Below, piece after piece: positions 33,883 through 42,922 of a stretch of 64,000 nt of DNA. The first letter of the stretch is position 1. The number at the start of each line of letters is the position of its first letter. The translations under genes were made by a program, and so were the position numbers. The DNA lies in NCBI GenBank assembly GCA_025363715.1, contig JANYLR010000054.1, forward strand, positions 34,201-98,200. The letters run 5' to 3'. The notes under the pieces were generated by a model. That model was not told the origin of the DNA. It worked only from the letters and a program-made list of their open reading frames with translations, and made no database searches. This DNA is from Holophagaceae bacterium. GTDB lineage: Bacteria > Acidobacteriota > Holophagae > Holophagales > Holophagaceae.

Positions 33883-35610
33883 TCAGGCGTAGAGCCGCTG
33901 GAGCCCTGGATCCTGGGTCAATTCTTCGATCAGGTCGCGGACGCTCACCAGCTCGCGGAGCTTGGCGCCGTTGCTGCCGGTGAAGAAGAGGCCGCTCTCC
34001 TCCTTGCCATGCATGGCGTCGGCCAGGCGGTCGGCGATGCAGTAGCCCACGGCCATGGCGCCCTTGCCGTGGCCGCATGGTGAAAGGCAGTTGCTGACAC
34101 AGCGCACCAGGGGCGCGGTGCCGGCCTCGATGTTCCGTTGCAGGCTGGTTCGCACGCCGCGGGCGGGCAGGCCCACCGGGGACTTCATGAGGCCGATGTC
34201 CTCGGCCTTGGCCCGGAGGATGACCTCCTTGAAGATCGGCGAGGCGTCGCACTCGAAGGTGCCGATGAACCGGGTGCCCATCTGCACGCCATCGGCGCCC
34301 ATGGCCAGGAAGCGCTGGATGTCCGCGTGGTCCCAGACGCCGCCGGCCACCAGGATGGGAAACTCGCCCCACTTGTCCCGCTCCTCGATGACCTCGGGGA
34401 GGATGTTCTCGAGCGTGTGGGCCGGATCCAGGCAGCCATCGTGGCTGAAGCCCTGGTGGCCGCCGCTTTCGGGGCCTTCCAGCACCACGGCGTCCGGCAG
34501 GCGGTTGAACTTCCGCTGCCACTGCTTGCAGATCACCTGAAGGGCACGGCCGGAGGACACGATGGGCACCAGCGCCACATCCGCGTCACCCACGTAGCCC
34601 GGCAGGGCCAGGGGCAGTCCCGCGCCCGACACGATCATCTGGGCGCCACCGGCGAGGGCGGCGCGCACGGCGGCCTCGTAGCCCTCGATGGCGCAGAGGA
34701 TGTTCACGCCTACGGCGCCCCGGCCTCCCGAGCGTTCGCGGGCCGCGCGGACGATCCATTCCAGAGCCTTGGGGGGGTTCAGAGCATCGGTGCCATCGGG
34801 CCGGCCCAGGCGCATCTTGGGGTTGGCAGAGCCGTGGTAGCCGGTGCCGATGGCCGACACCAGGCCCACGCAGCCTGCGCTGGCCACGGCACCCGCCAAG
34901 CCCTCCCAGGAGACGCCCACGCCCATGCCGCCCTGCTGGATGGGGTAGGCCAGGTCCAGGTTGCGGATGCGCAGCCGAGGCAAGGTGCAGGCACCTCGGC
35001 GCACGAAGGATTGGGCCATGGAATCCAGGCCGGCCATGAGGCGGGTCCGGAAGGCAGCCAGAGGCGAGGAATCAAGCAGCCCAGGCGTGCGGGGCTGGAG
35101 GCCAATGGCGCCATCGGCCATGGCCTGCCGGGCCTCGGCCTCGGTCTCGGCCACGGCCATGACGGGCAGACCGAAGCGCCGGAGGGCCGCCACATCACAG
35201 GCCCTGGCCAGCAGAGCGGCAGCGCCCCCGGCCATGGCCTGGGCAGCCTCTTCAGGATTCTGGACGGCGACGAGGCGAGGCATGTTGGCATGGCGCAGCA
35301 TGGCCAGCGAAGGGGGCAGTTCGGCGGTGTGGAGCAGGAAGGCCACGCCGGCCTCGCGGGCGGCGGCCATGACGTTGTCGGCGCTGTCCCGCAGGCCACG
35401 CAGATCCAGGCCGATCTTGGCGCCTTCGCGCATGGAGGCTTTCAGTTCCTGCAGCCGCTCCCGCAGCTTGACGGCATCTGGAAAGGCTTCCGTACGAGGC
35501 AGCGCCCAACCACCGGCCCGCAGGAAGGCCGCCTGGAAATCCAGGGAGCCCGGCGCCTGCCAACCCTGGAGGGTGGGCTGCGTGGCGGTTTTGAAGAAGG
35601 ACTCAGCCAT
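33883..35610 (-). CDS. Nitronate monooxygenase-like flavoprotein with an extra N-terminal domain
   Basis: 575 residues from ATG 35608-35610 (MAESFFK), which has GGAG at 6 nt; the usual family length is about 310-370. The C-terminal 380 residues carry the FMN TIM-barrel hallmarks PIQQGGMGVGVSW, GPESGGHQGF and LVAGGVWDHADIQRFLAMGADGVQMGTRF (in parts), plus a cysteine cluster CVSNCLSPC. Residues 1-190 have no clear family but contain barrel-like repeats (GGAAALLARA, ADGAIGLQPRT), perhaps a degenerate second barrel. Relatives oxidise nitronates or act as enoyl-ACP reductases (FabK); the role here is unknown. Confidence 0.8.
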   Translation of the reverse strand: MAESFFKTATQPTLQGWQAPGSLDFQAAFLRAGGWALPRTEAFPDAVKLRERLQELKASMREGAKIGLDLRGLRDSADNVMAAAREAGVAFLLHTAELPPSLAMLRHANMPRLVAVQNPEEAAQAMAGGAAALLARACDVAALRRFGLPVMAVAETEAEARQAMADGAIGLQPRTPGLLDSSPLAAFRTRLMAGLDSMAQSFVRRGACTLPRLRIRNLDLAYPIQQGGMGVGVSWEGLAGAVASAGCVGLVSAIGTGYHGSANPKMRLGRPDGTDALNPPKALEWIVRAARERSGGRGAVGVNILCAIEGYEAAVRAALAGGAQMIVSGAGLPLALPGYVGDADVALVPIVSSGRALQVICKQWQRKFNRLPDAVVLEGPESGGHQGFSHDGCLDPAHTLENILPEVIEERDKWGEFPILVAGGVWDHADIQRFLAMGADGVQMGTRFIGTFECDASPIFKEVILRAKAEDIGLMKSPVGLPARGVRTSLQRNIEAGTAPLVRCVSNCLSPCGHGKGAMAVGYCIADRLADAMHGKEESGLFFTGSNGAKLRELVSVRDLIEELTQDPGLQRLYA

Positions 35611-35662
35611 CCTTAGCTCCGGTGGGGCAGGGATAAAACTCCGGCCCTCTATCATTCTGAGC

Positions 35663-35724
35663 CAAAAATCCTGTGACGGGGTTCAATGATTTGACCCTGG
35701 GTCAAAGCCACGGTTCCCCGTCAC
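35663..35724 (-). terminator. Terminator of the leuA-ilvBNC operon
   Basis: A 9-bp outer stem (GTGACGGGG/CCCCGTCAC) encloses a perfect 17-bp palindrome TTTGACCC-T-GGGTCAAA and is followed on the minus strand by AGGATTTTTGG. It sits 10 bp after the ilvC stop. The nested palindrome is more elaborate than a simple terminator needs. Confidence 0.75.
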
Positions 35725-35733
35725 GGAAATTCC

Positions 35734-36804
<1,071 letters not shown>

Positions 36805-37344
36805 TCAGACGGACATCGCGCCACCGCCGGTGCGCAGGGGGGCGATGGCGGCCTTGACCGGAGTGCGGGTGCCCCGGGCCATGGCCACGGCGCCGGTCCG
36901 GCCAAGCTCGATAATGCCGAAGGGGCGCAGGGTATCCACCAGGGCCTCGATCTTGCCGAGGCTGCCGGTGCATTCGATGACGAGGGAGTCATCGGCGATG
37001 TCAACCACATTGGCGCGGAAGACCTCGACCAGCTGGAGCACCTCGGAACGCCTCGTTGGGCCGGCGTTCACACGGATCAGGGCCAGGTCCCGCACCACGT
37101 TCGCGCGGCCGATGCCCAGCTGCTGGACCTCCAGGACGTTCACCAGCTTCCGCAGGTGTTCCACCGCCCGGCGGGCGGTGGCCTCGTCCGTATCCACCAC
37201 CACCGTCATGCGCGACACATCGGGGCGCTCGGTGGGACCCACTGTGAGGGAGTGGATGTTGAAGCCCCGACGGCGGAACAGAGAGGCCACCCGGGTGAGG
37301 ACGCCCGGTTCGTCATCGGTGTAGACCACGAGCACATGGGACAT
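36805..37344 (-). CDS. ilvN: Acetolactate synthase small (regulatory) subunit
   Basis: 179 residues: an N-terminal ACT domain (VLVVYTDDEPGVLTRVASLFRRRGFNI in parts) and the C-terminal ALS_ss_C domain (GSLGKIEALVDTLRPFGIIELGRTGAVAMARG in parts). It gives valine feedback control of the large subunit encoded 14 bp upstream. It could equally be called ilvH. Confidence 0.96.
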   Translation of the reverse strand: MSHVLVVYTDDEPGVLTRVASLFRRRGFNIHSLTVGPTERPDVSRMTVVVDTDEATARRAVEHLRKLVNVLEVQQLGIGRANVVRDLALIRVNAGPTRRSEVLQLVEVFRANVVDIADDSLVIECTGSLGKIEALVDTLRPFGIIELGRTGAVAMARGTRTPVKAAIAPLRTGGGAMSV

Positions 37345-37358
37345 GGGAGCTCCTTCGT

Positions 37359-39095
37359 TCAGACCGGATCCTGGCCGGTCTCGGCCAGGACGCTGGGGGC
37401 GGGGCGGCGGATCATGTCGTGGAGGGCGGCGCCAGCAGGCACCATGGGGTACACGCTGTCCTCCTGCTCGACCTTGAACTCGATCAGCGCCGTGCCCTTG
37501 ACGGTGCGGGCGGCCTCCACGGCGGTGGCCAGCTCACTGCGGGCCTCCACCCGCTGGCCATGGACGCCAAAGGCGTCGGCGAGCTTCACGAAATCCGGGG
37601 AAAGGATCGGGGTCGCGGCGTAGCGGCCCTCGTAGAACAGGGCCTGCCACTGCCGGACCATGCCCAGATAGCCGTTGTTGATGATGGCGATGTTCACCTT
37701 CACGTCCTCCTGCACGGCGGTCATCAGTTCGGCGAAGGTCATCTGGAAGCCGCCATCGCCAGCCACCACCCAAACCTCGGCCTCGGGCCGGGCCAGCTTG
37801 GCGCCGATGGCGGCAGGAAGGGCGAAGCCCATGGTCCCGGCGCCGCCACTGGTGATGAGGCTGCGCTCGCCATCGTGCTTGTAATACTGCGCCTCCCACA
37901 TCTGGTGCTGGCCCACATCCGTCACCACCACGGCCTCGCCCTTGGTGAGGCGCCAGAGGTCGTGCATGACGTGGGCGGCGTAGAGGTGGCCGTCATCGGG
38001 CAGGTTCTTGATGTCCCGCACGGCCGAGTCCCCCTTCCACTCGCGGATGCTGCCCAGCCATTCGGAGCGGTCGGCCACCGGCACCTGGGGCAGCAGGGCC
38101 CGCAGCACATCGCCCAGATCCGCGGCGATGGCCACGTCCACGGGCACGAGCTTGTTCAGCTCGCTGGCGTCGATATCGATGTGGATCTTCTTTGCGTGGG
38201 GTGCGTACTCCTTGAGCTTGCCGGTCACCCGGTCGTCGAAGCGCATGCCCAGGGCGAGCAGCAGGTCAGCCTCCTGGATGGCCCGGTTCACCCAGGACTC
38301 ACCGTGCATGCCCATCATCCCCAGGCTGAGTGGGTGCGTGGCGGGCACGGCGCCCAGGCCCAGCAGGGTGATGGCGAAGGGGATGTCGGCGCGCTCGGCA
38401 AGAGCCAGCACCTCGGCCCGGGCGCCTGAGAGCTGGATACCATGGCCCGCGAGGATGATGGGCCGCTTGGCCGAGCGGATGAGGTCCAGCGCCTGGGCCA
38501 GGGCGATCTGATCGAGCGGGGCCGGCAGATGCCGCAGGTGCCGCTGGGGCGCGGCCGCCTCCCAATCCAGGGTGGCCCGGGACTGCTGGGCATCCTTGGT
38601 GATATCCACCAGCACGGGGCCGGGGCGGCCGCTGCGGGCCACGGCGAAGGCTTCGCGGATGGCCGGGACGATGTCCTCGGCCCGGGTGACCAGGTAGGTG
38701 TGCTTGGTCACAGGCCGGGTGATGCCCGTGATGTCCACTTCCTGGAAGGCGTCCGTGCCCAGCAGGCCCGAGCCCACCTGGCCCGTGATCGCCACCAGTG
38801 GAGTGGAGTCGAGCATGGCCGTGGCCAGGCCCGTGACCAGGTTGGTGGCGCCGGGCCCCGAGGTGGCCACCACCACGCCCACGCGCCCGCTGGCCCGGGC
38901 ATAGCCATCGGCCATGTGCACGGCGCTCTGCTCGTGGCGCACCAGCACGTGCCGGATGGTGTACTCCGTCATGGCGTCGTAGGTGGGCAGGATGGCCCCG
39001 CCGGGGTAGCCGAAGACGATATCCACCCCCTCGCGGGTCAGGCTTTCCCAGATGAGCTGCGCGCCGGTTTGCGGCCCTGCCGGTGCGATGGACAT
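37359..39095 (-). CDS. ilvB: Acetolactate synthase large subunit
   Basis: 578 residues from ATG 39093-39095 (MSIAPAGPQ), chosen because AGGAGG lies 5 nt before it; the track start is an upstream TTG. ThDP enzyme motifs: GYPGGAILP, the catalytic Glu in VRHEQSAVHMADGYAR, SGPGATNLVTG, and the ThDP-Mg motif VAGDGGFQMT...NNGYLG. It makes acetolactate from pyruvate and acetohydroxybutyrate from pyruvate plus 2-oxobutyrate. It lies 83 bp after leuA. Confidence 0.97.
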   Translation of the reverse strand: MSIAPAGPQTGAQLIWESLTREGVDIVFGYPGGAILPTYDAMTEYTIRHVLVRHEQSAVHMADGYARASGRVGVVVATSGPGATNLVTGLATAMLDSTPLVAITGQVGSGLLGTDAFQEVDITGITRPVTKHTYLVTRAEDIVPAIREAFAVARSGRPGPVLVDITKDAQQSRATLDWEAAAPQRHLRHLPAPLDQIALAQALDLIRSAKRPIILAGHGIQLSGARAEVLALAERADIPFAITLLGLGAVPATHPLSLGMMGMHGESWVNRAIQEADLLLALGMRFDDRVTGKLKEYAPHAKKIHIDIDASELNKLVPVDVAIAADLGDVLRALLPQVPVADRSEWLGSIREWKGDSAVRDIKNLPDDGHLYAAHVMHDLWRLTKGEAVVVTDVGQHQMWEAQYYKHDGERSLITSGGAGTMGFALPAAIGAKLARPEAEVWVVAGDGGFQMTFAELMTAVQEDVKVNIAIINNGYLGMVRQWQALFYEGRYAATPILSPDFVKLADAFGVHGQRVEARSELATAVEAARTVKGTALIEFKVEQEDSVYPMVPAGAALHDMIRRPAPSVLAETGQDPV

Positions 39096-39178
39096 GGAAC
39101 CCTCCTTGTTCAATGAGCGGCGGTGTTGGCGCCCATTGCGGCGCGCGTGGCGAGGATGCTGGACATGGATTCCGCCGG

Positions 39179-40729
39179 TCAGTGCTTCGATTCGACGAGG
39201 GCGGGCACGGTGCCCCGGCGTGCGAACAGGACCTTGTTCGTGGCGTTGAGATAGGCCCGGAGGCTGGCTTCCACGATGTCCGTGCTGGCGCCCTTCCCGC
39301 CCTGGGTCACGCCATCGAATTCCACCTGGACGAACACTTCGCCCACCGCGTCCGCGCCGCCGGTCACGGCATGGATGCGGAAGTCGAGCAGCCGCCCCTT
39401 CAGGCCCGTGAGCTTGTCCACGGCCGCGAAGACGGCGTTCACGGGACCATCCCCCATGGCGGTCTCGGTGACCTCGCCGCCTTCTTCGGAAGCCAGGGTG
39501 ACCAGGGCCGTGGCGAACATCGCGGTGCCCGCCGTGGCCTGGAGGGCCCGCAGCTTGAAGGTCTCGGGGATGTGGGTGAGCCCGTCCCGCACGATGGCCA
39601 GGAGATCCTCGTCGAAGATCTCCTTCTTCTGATCGCTGAGCTTGGTGAACAGCTTGTAGGCCTTGTCCAGCTCGGAGCGACCCAGCGGGTAGCCCAGTTC
39701 CTCGAAGCGCTTGGCCAGGGCGTGGCGGCCCGAGTGCTTGCCCAGCACCAGGTGGGTCTGGCGCACGCCCACGGATTCCGGCGTCATGATTTCGTAGGTG
39801 GAGCGGTGGCTCAACATGCCATGCTGGTGGATGCCGCTTTCGTGGGCGAAGGCATTCTTCCCCACGATGGCCTTGTTGGGCTGGACCTCGATGCCCGTGA
39901 TGTTGACCAGGGTCTGACTGGTGCGGTAGATGGCCTCCTGATTCACGCCCGTAGCGAAGGGCATGGTGTCGCGGCGCACGGACAGCGCCATGACCACTTC
40001 CTCCAGGGCCGCATTGCCGGCGCGTTCACCGATGCCGTTCACCGTGCATTCCACTTGCCGGGCCCCGGCCGCCACGGCGGAGAGGGAATTGGCCACGGCC
40101 AGGCCCAGGTCGTTGTGGCAGTGGACGCTGATGGTCACGCCCTCAATGCCGGGGACCCGCTCCCGGAGGAAGTGAATGAGCTTGGAGTACTCTTCGGGCA
40201 CCGTGTAGCCCACGGTGTCCGGGACGTTCAGCACGGTGGCACCAGCCTGGATGGCCACGGTGAAGACTTCCACCAGGTAATCCCAGTCGCTGCGGGTGGC
40301 GTCCTCCGCGGAGAATTCCACATCCGGACAGAGGGACTTGGCCCGGCCGACGCCCTCGCGGATCATCTCGATGGCTTCGGCCCGGGTCTTCTTCAGCTTG
40401 TGGGCCAGGTGGATGTCGGAAGTGGCCAGGAAGGTGTGGATTCGCGGGCGGGCCGCCTCCTGGAGGGCCTCCCAGGCCCGGTCGATGTCCTTGGGGATGG
40501 TCCGGCACAGGGCGGCGATGATGGGCTTGCGGCAGGCGCGGGCGATGGCCTGCACCGCGGCGAAGTCGTCATCGGAGGACACGGGGAAGCCCGCCTCGAT
40601 GACGTCCACGCCCAGGGCCTCCAGCTGCCGGGCCATCAACAGCTTCTCGTCCAGGTTCATGCTGCAGCCTGGCGACTGTTCGCCGTCACGGAGGGTGGTG
40701 TCGAAGATGGTGATCCGCTCAGTACCCAT
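39179..40729 (-). CDS. leuA: 2-Isopropylmalate synthase
   Basis: 516 residues from ATG 40727-40729 ([21 protein letters not shown]). The DTTLRDGEQ catalytic motif, [15 protein letters not shown] metal motif and ESGIHQHGM are present, and the C-terminal leucine-binding LeuA dimer domain (about 390-516) is intact, so leucine feedback is likely. This is the first gene of the operon, divergent from the LysR regulator and separated from it by an AT-rich operator region. A paralogue at 57092-58672 is CimA. Confidence 0.96.
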   Translation of the reverse strand: MGTERITIFDTTLRDGEQSPGCSMNLDEKLLMARQLEALGVDVIEAGFPVSSDDDFAAVQAIARACRKPIIAALCRTIPKDIDRAWEALQEAARPRIHTFLATSDIHLAHKLKKTRAEAIEMIREGVGRAKSLCPDVEFSAEDATRSDWDYLVEVFTVAIQAGATVLNVPDTVGYTVPEEYSKLIHFLRERVPGIEGVTISVHCHNDLGLAVANSLSAVAAGARQVECTVNGIGERAGNAALEEVVMALSVRRDTMPFATGVNQEAIYRTSQTLVNITGIEVQPNKAIVGKNAFAHESGIHQHGMLSHRSTYEIMTPESVGVRQTHLVLGKHSGRHALAKRFEELGYPLGRSELDKAYKLFTKLSDQKKEIFDEDLLAIVRDGLTHIPETFKLRALQATAGTAMFATALVTLASEEGGEVTETAMGDGPVNAVFAAVDKLTGLKGRLLDFRIHAVTGGADAVGEVFVQVEFDGVTQGGKGASTDIVEASLRAYLNATNKVLFARRGTVPALVESKH

Positions 40730-40810
40730 ATCTTGGGAACTCCTTGGTCCAGCACTTGCCGGAGGGATCAATTGACGATGGCGCCTCCGGCCTCATAAAT
40801 ACATTTAATT

Positions 40811-40832
40811 TTTCTTATTATTCCATAAGAAA
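40811..40832. promoter_or_regulatory. Likely LysR-type operator between leuA and the regulator gene
   Basis: TTTCTTAT-N6-ATAAGAAA is a perfect interrupted palindrome in the 137-bp divergent gap. LysR-type sites are usually interrupted dyads with T/A ends in such a position, 35 bp before the regulator start. I did not find a convincing -35/-10 pair for leuA, in line with an activator-dependent promoter. Confidence 0.7.
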
Positions 40833-40866
40833 TTCAACTAATCTTGGAATTCGCACGGGAGCTGTC

Positions 40867-41787
40867 ATGGACCTGGGACAGTTGGAGACCTTCCTGGTAG
40901 TGGCGCGGGAGAAGAGTTTCTCGCGGGCCGCCGAGCGGCTCTACCGCACCCAGCCTGCGGTCAGCTTATCCCTCAAGCGCCTGGAGGAGGAGCTGGGCGA
41001 GACCCTTCTGGACCGAACCACCAAGGGCGGCACCCTCACCGACGCCGGCACCACCCTGCTGCCCCTGGCCCAGCGCATGCTGGACCTCCGCAAGCAGATC
41101 CTGGACACCTTCGGTTCCCTGAAGGGCCTGCAGATGGGTCGCCTGAACATCGGCGCCAACGACAGCGTGTCGGAGTTCCTGCTGCCTTCGATCCTGCTCG
41201 CGTACCAGCAGGCCCACCCAGCCATCCGAATCCAGGCCTACCGCCAGAGTTCGGAGCGCATTCCCACCGAGGTGCTCGAACGGCGGCTCGACGTGGGCTT
41301 CGTCTCCTATGACCCAATGCACCCGGAACTGGTGAGCGAAGTCATCCTCCGGGACCACATGGTGCTGGTGGTCCCGCCCGGCCACCGCCTGGCCAAGCGG
41401 AAGGAAGTCACGCTCGAAGCCCTCTCCAAGGAAACCTTCGTGGCTCACAACGCCATCACGCCCACCCGGAACGCCATCATCGACCTCTTCTCTCGCTGTG
41501 CGACGCCCCTGCGCATCACCATGGAGCTGGGCTCCCTGGCCACCATCCAGGAATTCGTGGCCCTGGGTGCGGGCCTGGCCATCCTGCCGCGAATGACCGT
41601 CATGGAAAGCATCCGCAAGGGCCGCCTGGTGGAAGTGAACGTCAAGGAGCTCCAGGTGGAGAAGCTCATCCGCGTCGTTACCCGCCGGGAGGAGGCCATG
41701 TCCCACGCCGCCAAGGCTTTTCTCCAGATGATCCGCGCCACGGATTTCGCCCGCACCTCACCCCTCGCCAGCAGGAAACACCCATGA
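40867..41787 (+). CDS. LysR family transcriptional regulator, probably of the leu/ilv operon
   Basis: 306 residues from ATG 40867 (MDLGQLETFLVVAREKSFSRAAERL), the standard LysR start. The HTH is at about 3-60 (SFSRAAERLYRTQPAVSLSLKRLE in parts), and the rest is the periplasmic-binding-like effector domain (IPTEVLERRLDVGFV, LVVPPGHRLA). It is divergent from leuA and an interrupted palindrome lies between them, so control of leuA-ilvBNC is the natural inference. The effector may be an intermediate such as isopropylmalate or acetolactate. Confidence 0.93.
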   Translation: MDLGQLETFLVVAREKSFSRAAERLYRTQPAVSLSLKRLEEELGETLLDRTTKGGTLTDAGTTLLPLAQRMLDLRKQILDTFGSLKGLQMGRLNIGANDSVSEFLLPSILLAYQQAHPAIRIQAYRQSSERIPTEVLERRLDVGFVSYDPMHPELVSEVILRDHMVLVVPPGHRLAKRKEVTLEALSKETFVAHNAITPTRNAIIDLFSRCATPLRITMELGSLATIQEFVALGAGLAILPRMTVMESIRKGRLVEVNVKELQVEKLIRVVTRREEAMSHAAKAFLQMIRATDFARTSPLASRKHP

Positions 41788-42659
41788 GATCCATGACCGC
41801 CTTCGCGGAAATCGTCCGACCCCTGGAGGCCGGTCAGCTGCGGCTGGCCCTCCGGAGCGTCAACGCCAAGTCCCTGGACCTGAGCCTGCGCCTGCCCCCG
41901 GCCCTGTTCCCCCTAGAGGCCGGCATCCGCGCCCAGGTGCGGGAGGCGGCCCAGCGCGGCAAGCTCGACCTCGCCATTGAGGTGCAGGACGAGCCCTCCC
42001 TGGAGCCCCGGATGAACCGCGCCCTGCTGCGCTCCGTGGCCAAGAGTTGGCAGGAGGATGCCGAATGGCTCAAGCTGCCGCCACTCACCGCCGAAGCCTT
42101 CTTTCGCCTGCCCGGCGCCTTCCAGTCCCCCGCCTCGGATCTGGGCGAACGGCTGGAGGCCCCCGTGCGGGAGGCCGTGAAGGCGTTGCTGGAGGTCTGG
42201 AACGCGGGCCGGACCCGGGAGGCGGACCGGCTGCGGCCCTTCTTCGAGGACGGCCTGGCCCGGCTGCAGGCCCTGCGGGAGCGCCTCCAGGCGGAGGCGG
42301 CCAGCCAATCCGCCGAGCTGCCAGAGTTGTACCGGCAGCGCATCGTCCAGATCCTGGAGGACGCTAGGCTGGCGGGCCAGCTGCCCGCCGAGCGCCTGCT
42401 GGCTGAGGCAGGCGTGCTGGCGGAGCGCCAGGATGTGCGGGAGGAGCTCATTCGCCTGGCGGCCCATCTCGACGATTTTGCCGAGCGCCTGGCCAAGGAC
42501 CGCCTGGAGGGCAAGGCTGTGGACGTCTGGTGCCAGGAAGTGCTGCGCGAGCTGAACACCACCGGCAGCAAGTGCAAGCGCATCGACATGACCCGCGCCG
42601 TCATGGAAGCCAAGGGCGTGCTGGACCAGATCCGTGAGCAGGCCGCCAACCTGGAGTGA
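41784..42659 (+). CDS. YicC family endoribonuclease
   Basis: 291 residues, the normal YicC length. The N-terminus RSMTAFAEI...LRLALRSVNAKSLDLSLRLP is family-typical, and the C-terminal block RELNTTGSKCKRIDMTRAVMEAKGVLDQIREQAANLE (in parts) matches the DUF1732 domain. YicC proteins are endoribonucleases acting in RNA turnover. The start overlaps the LysR stop by 4 bp, so they are co-transcribed. Confidence 0.93.
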   Translation: MRSMTAFAEIVRPLEAGQLRLALRSVNAKSLDLSLRLPPALFPLEAGIRAQVREAAQRGKLDLAIEVQDEPSLEPRMNRALLRSVAKSWQEDAEWLKLPPLTAEAFFRLPGAFQSPASDLGERLEAPVREAVKALLEVWNAGRTREADRLRPFFEDGLARLQALRERLQAEAASQSAELPELYRQRIVQILEDARLAGQLPAERLLAEAGVLAERQDVREELIRLAAHLDDFAERLAKDRLEGKAVDVWCQEVLRELNTTGSKCKRIDMTRAVMEAKGVLDQIREQAANLE

Positions 42660-42703
42660 GTCCACCGAGTCGTAGCGCTCACACCAAAGACCTTAGAGCC
42701 CCA

Positions 42704-42726
42704 AACAAAACCTGACGATGCCGCGA
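42704..42726 (+). repeat. Dispersed 23-bp repeat, copy 1
   Basis: AACAAAACC followed by TGACGATGCCGCGA; 22 of 23 bases match the copy at 61588-61610. It lies 44 bp after yicC. A near-inverted copy of its first 9 bases (GGCTTTGTT) follows at 42732-42740, so the element may form a stem. The remainder of the 263-bp gap before the chemoreceptor gene shows no promoter or riboswitch I can name. Confidence 0.7.
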
Positions 42727-42922
42727 CGTGGGGCTTTGTTAAGCGCTCTTTGCGGCAACCAGCGACCGGTAGGCCGGGATTTATCCATTGCTGCCAGGTT
42801 TCCGATTTAGGGGGATGAAATCCACATCCGCCGGCCAGTTCTAGGTTTCCGTCGCCCACCTTTCCCTGAGGTGGTTTCGCCACTGAATGCCGTACCTGGC
42901 ACCGGCTGCGGAGGAGTCTTCG

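Noticed and set aside
42704-42746. Integron attC-like site (AAC... with GTTAAGC)
   Set aside because: The inverse core RYYYAAC is not present at the right place, the second copy lacks GTTRRRY, and there is no cassette array or integrase.
42730-42800. Possible c-di-GMP (GEMM-I) riboswitch before the chemoreceptor gene, from GGTAGGCCGGG and GCGGCAACC pieces
   Set aside because: The conserved GCAAACC and GACGCAAAGCC blocks are missing or out of order, so I cannot support it.
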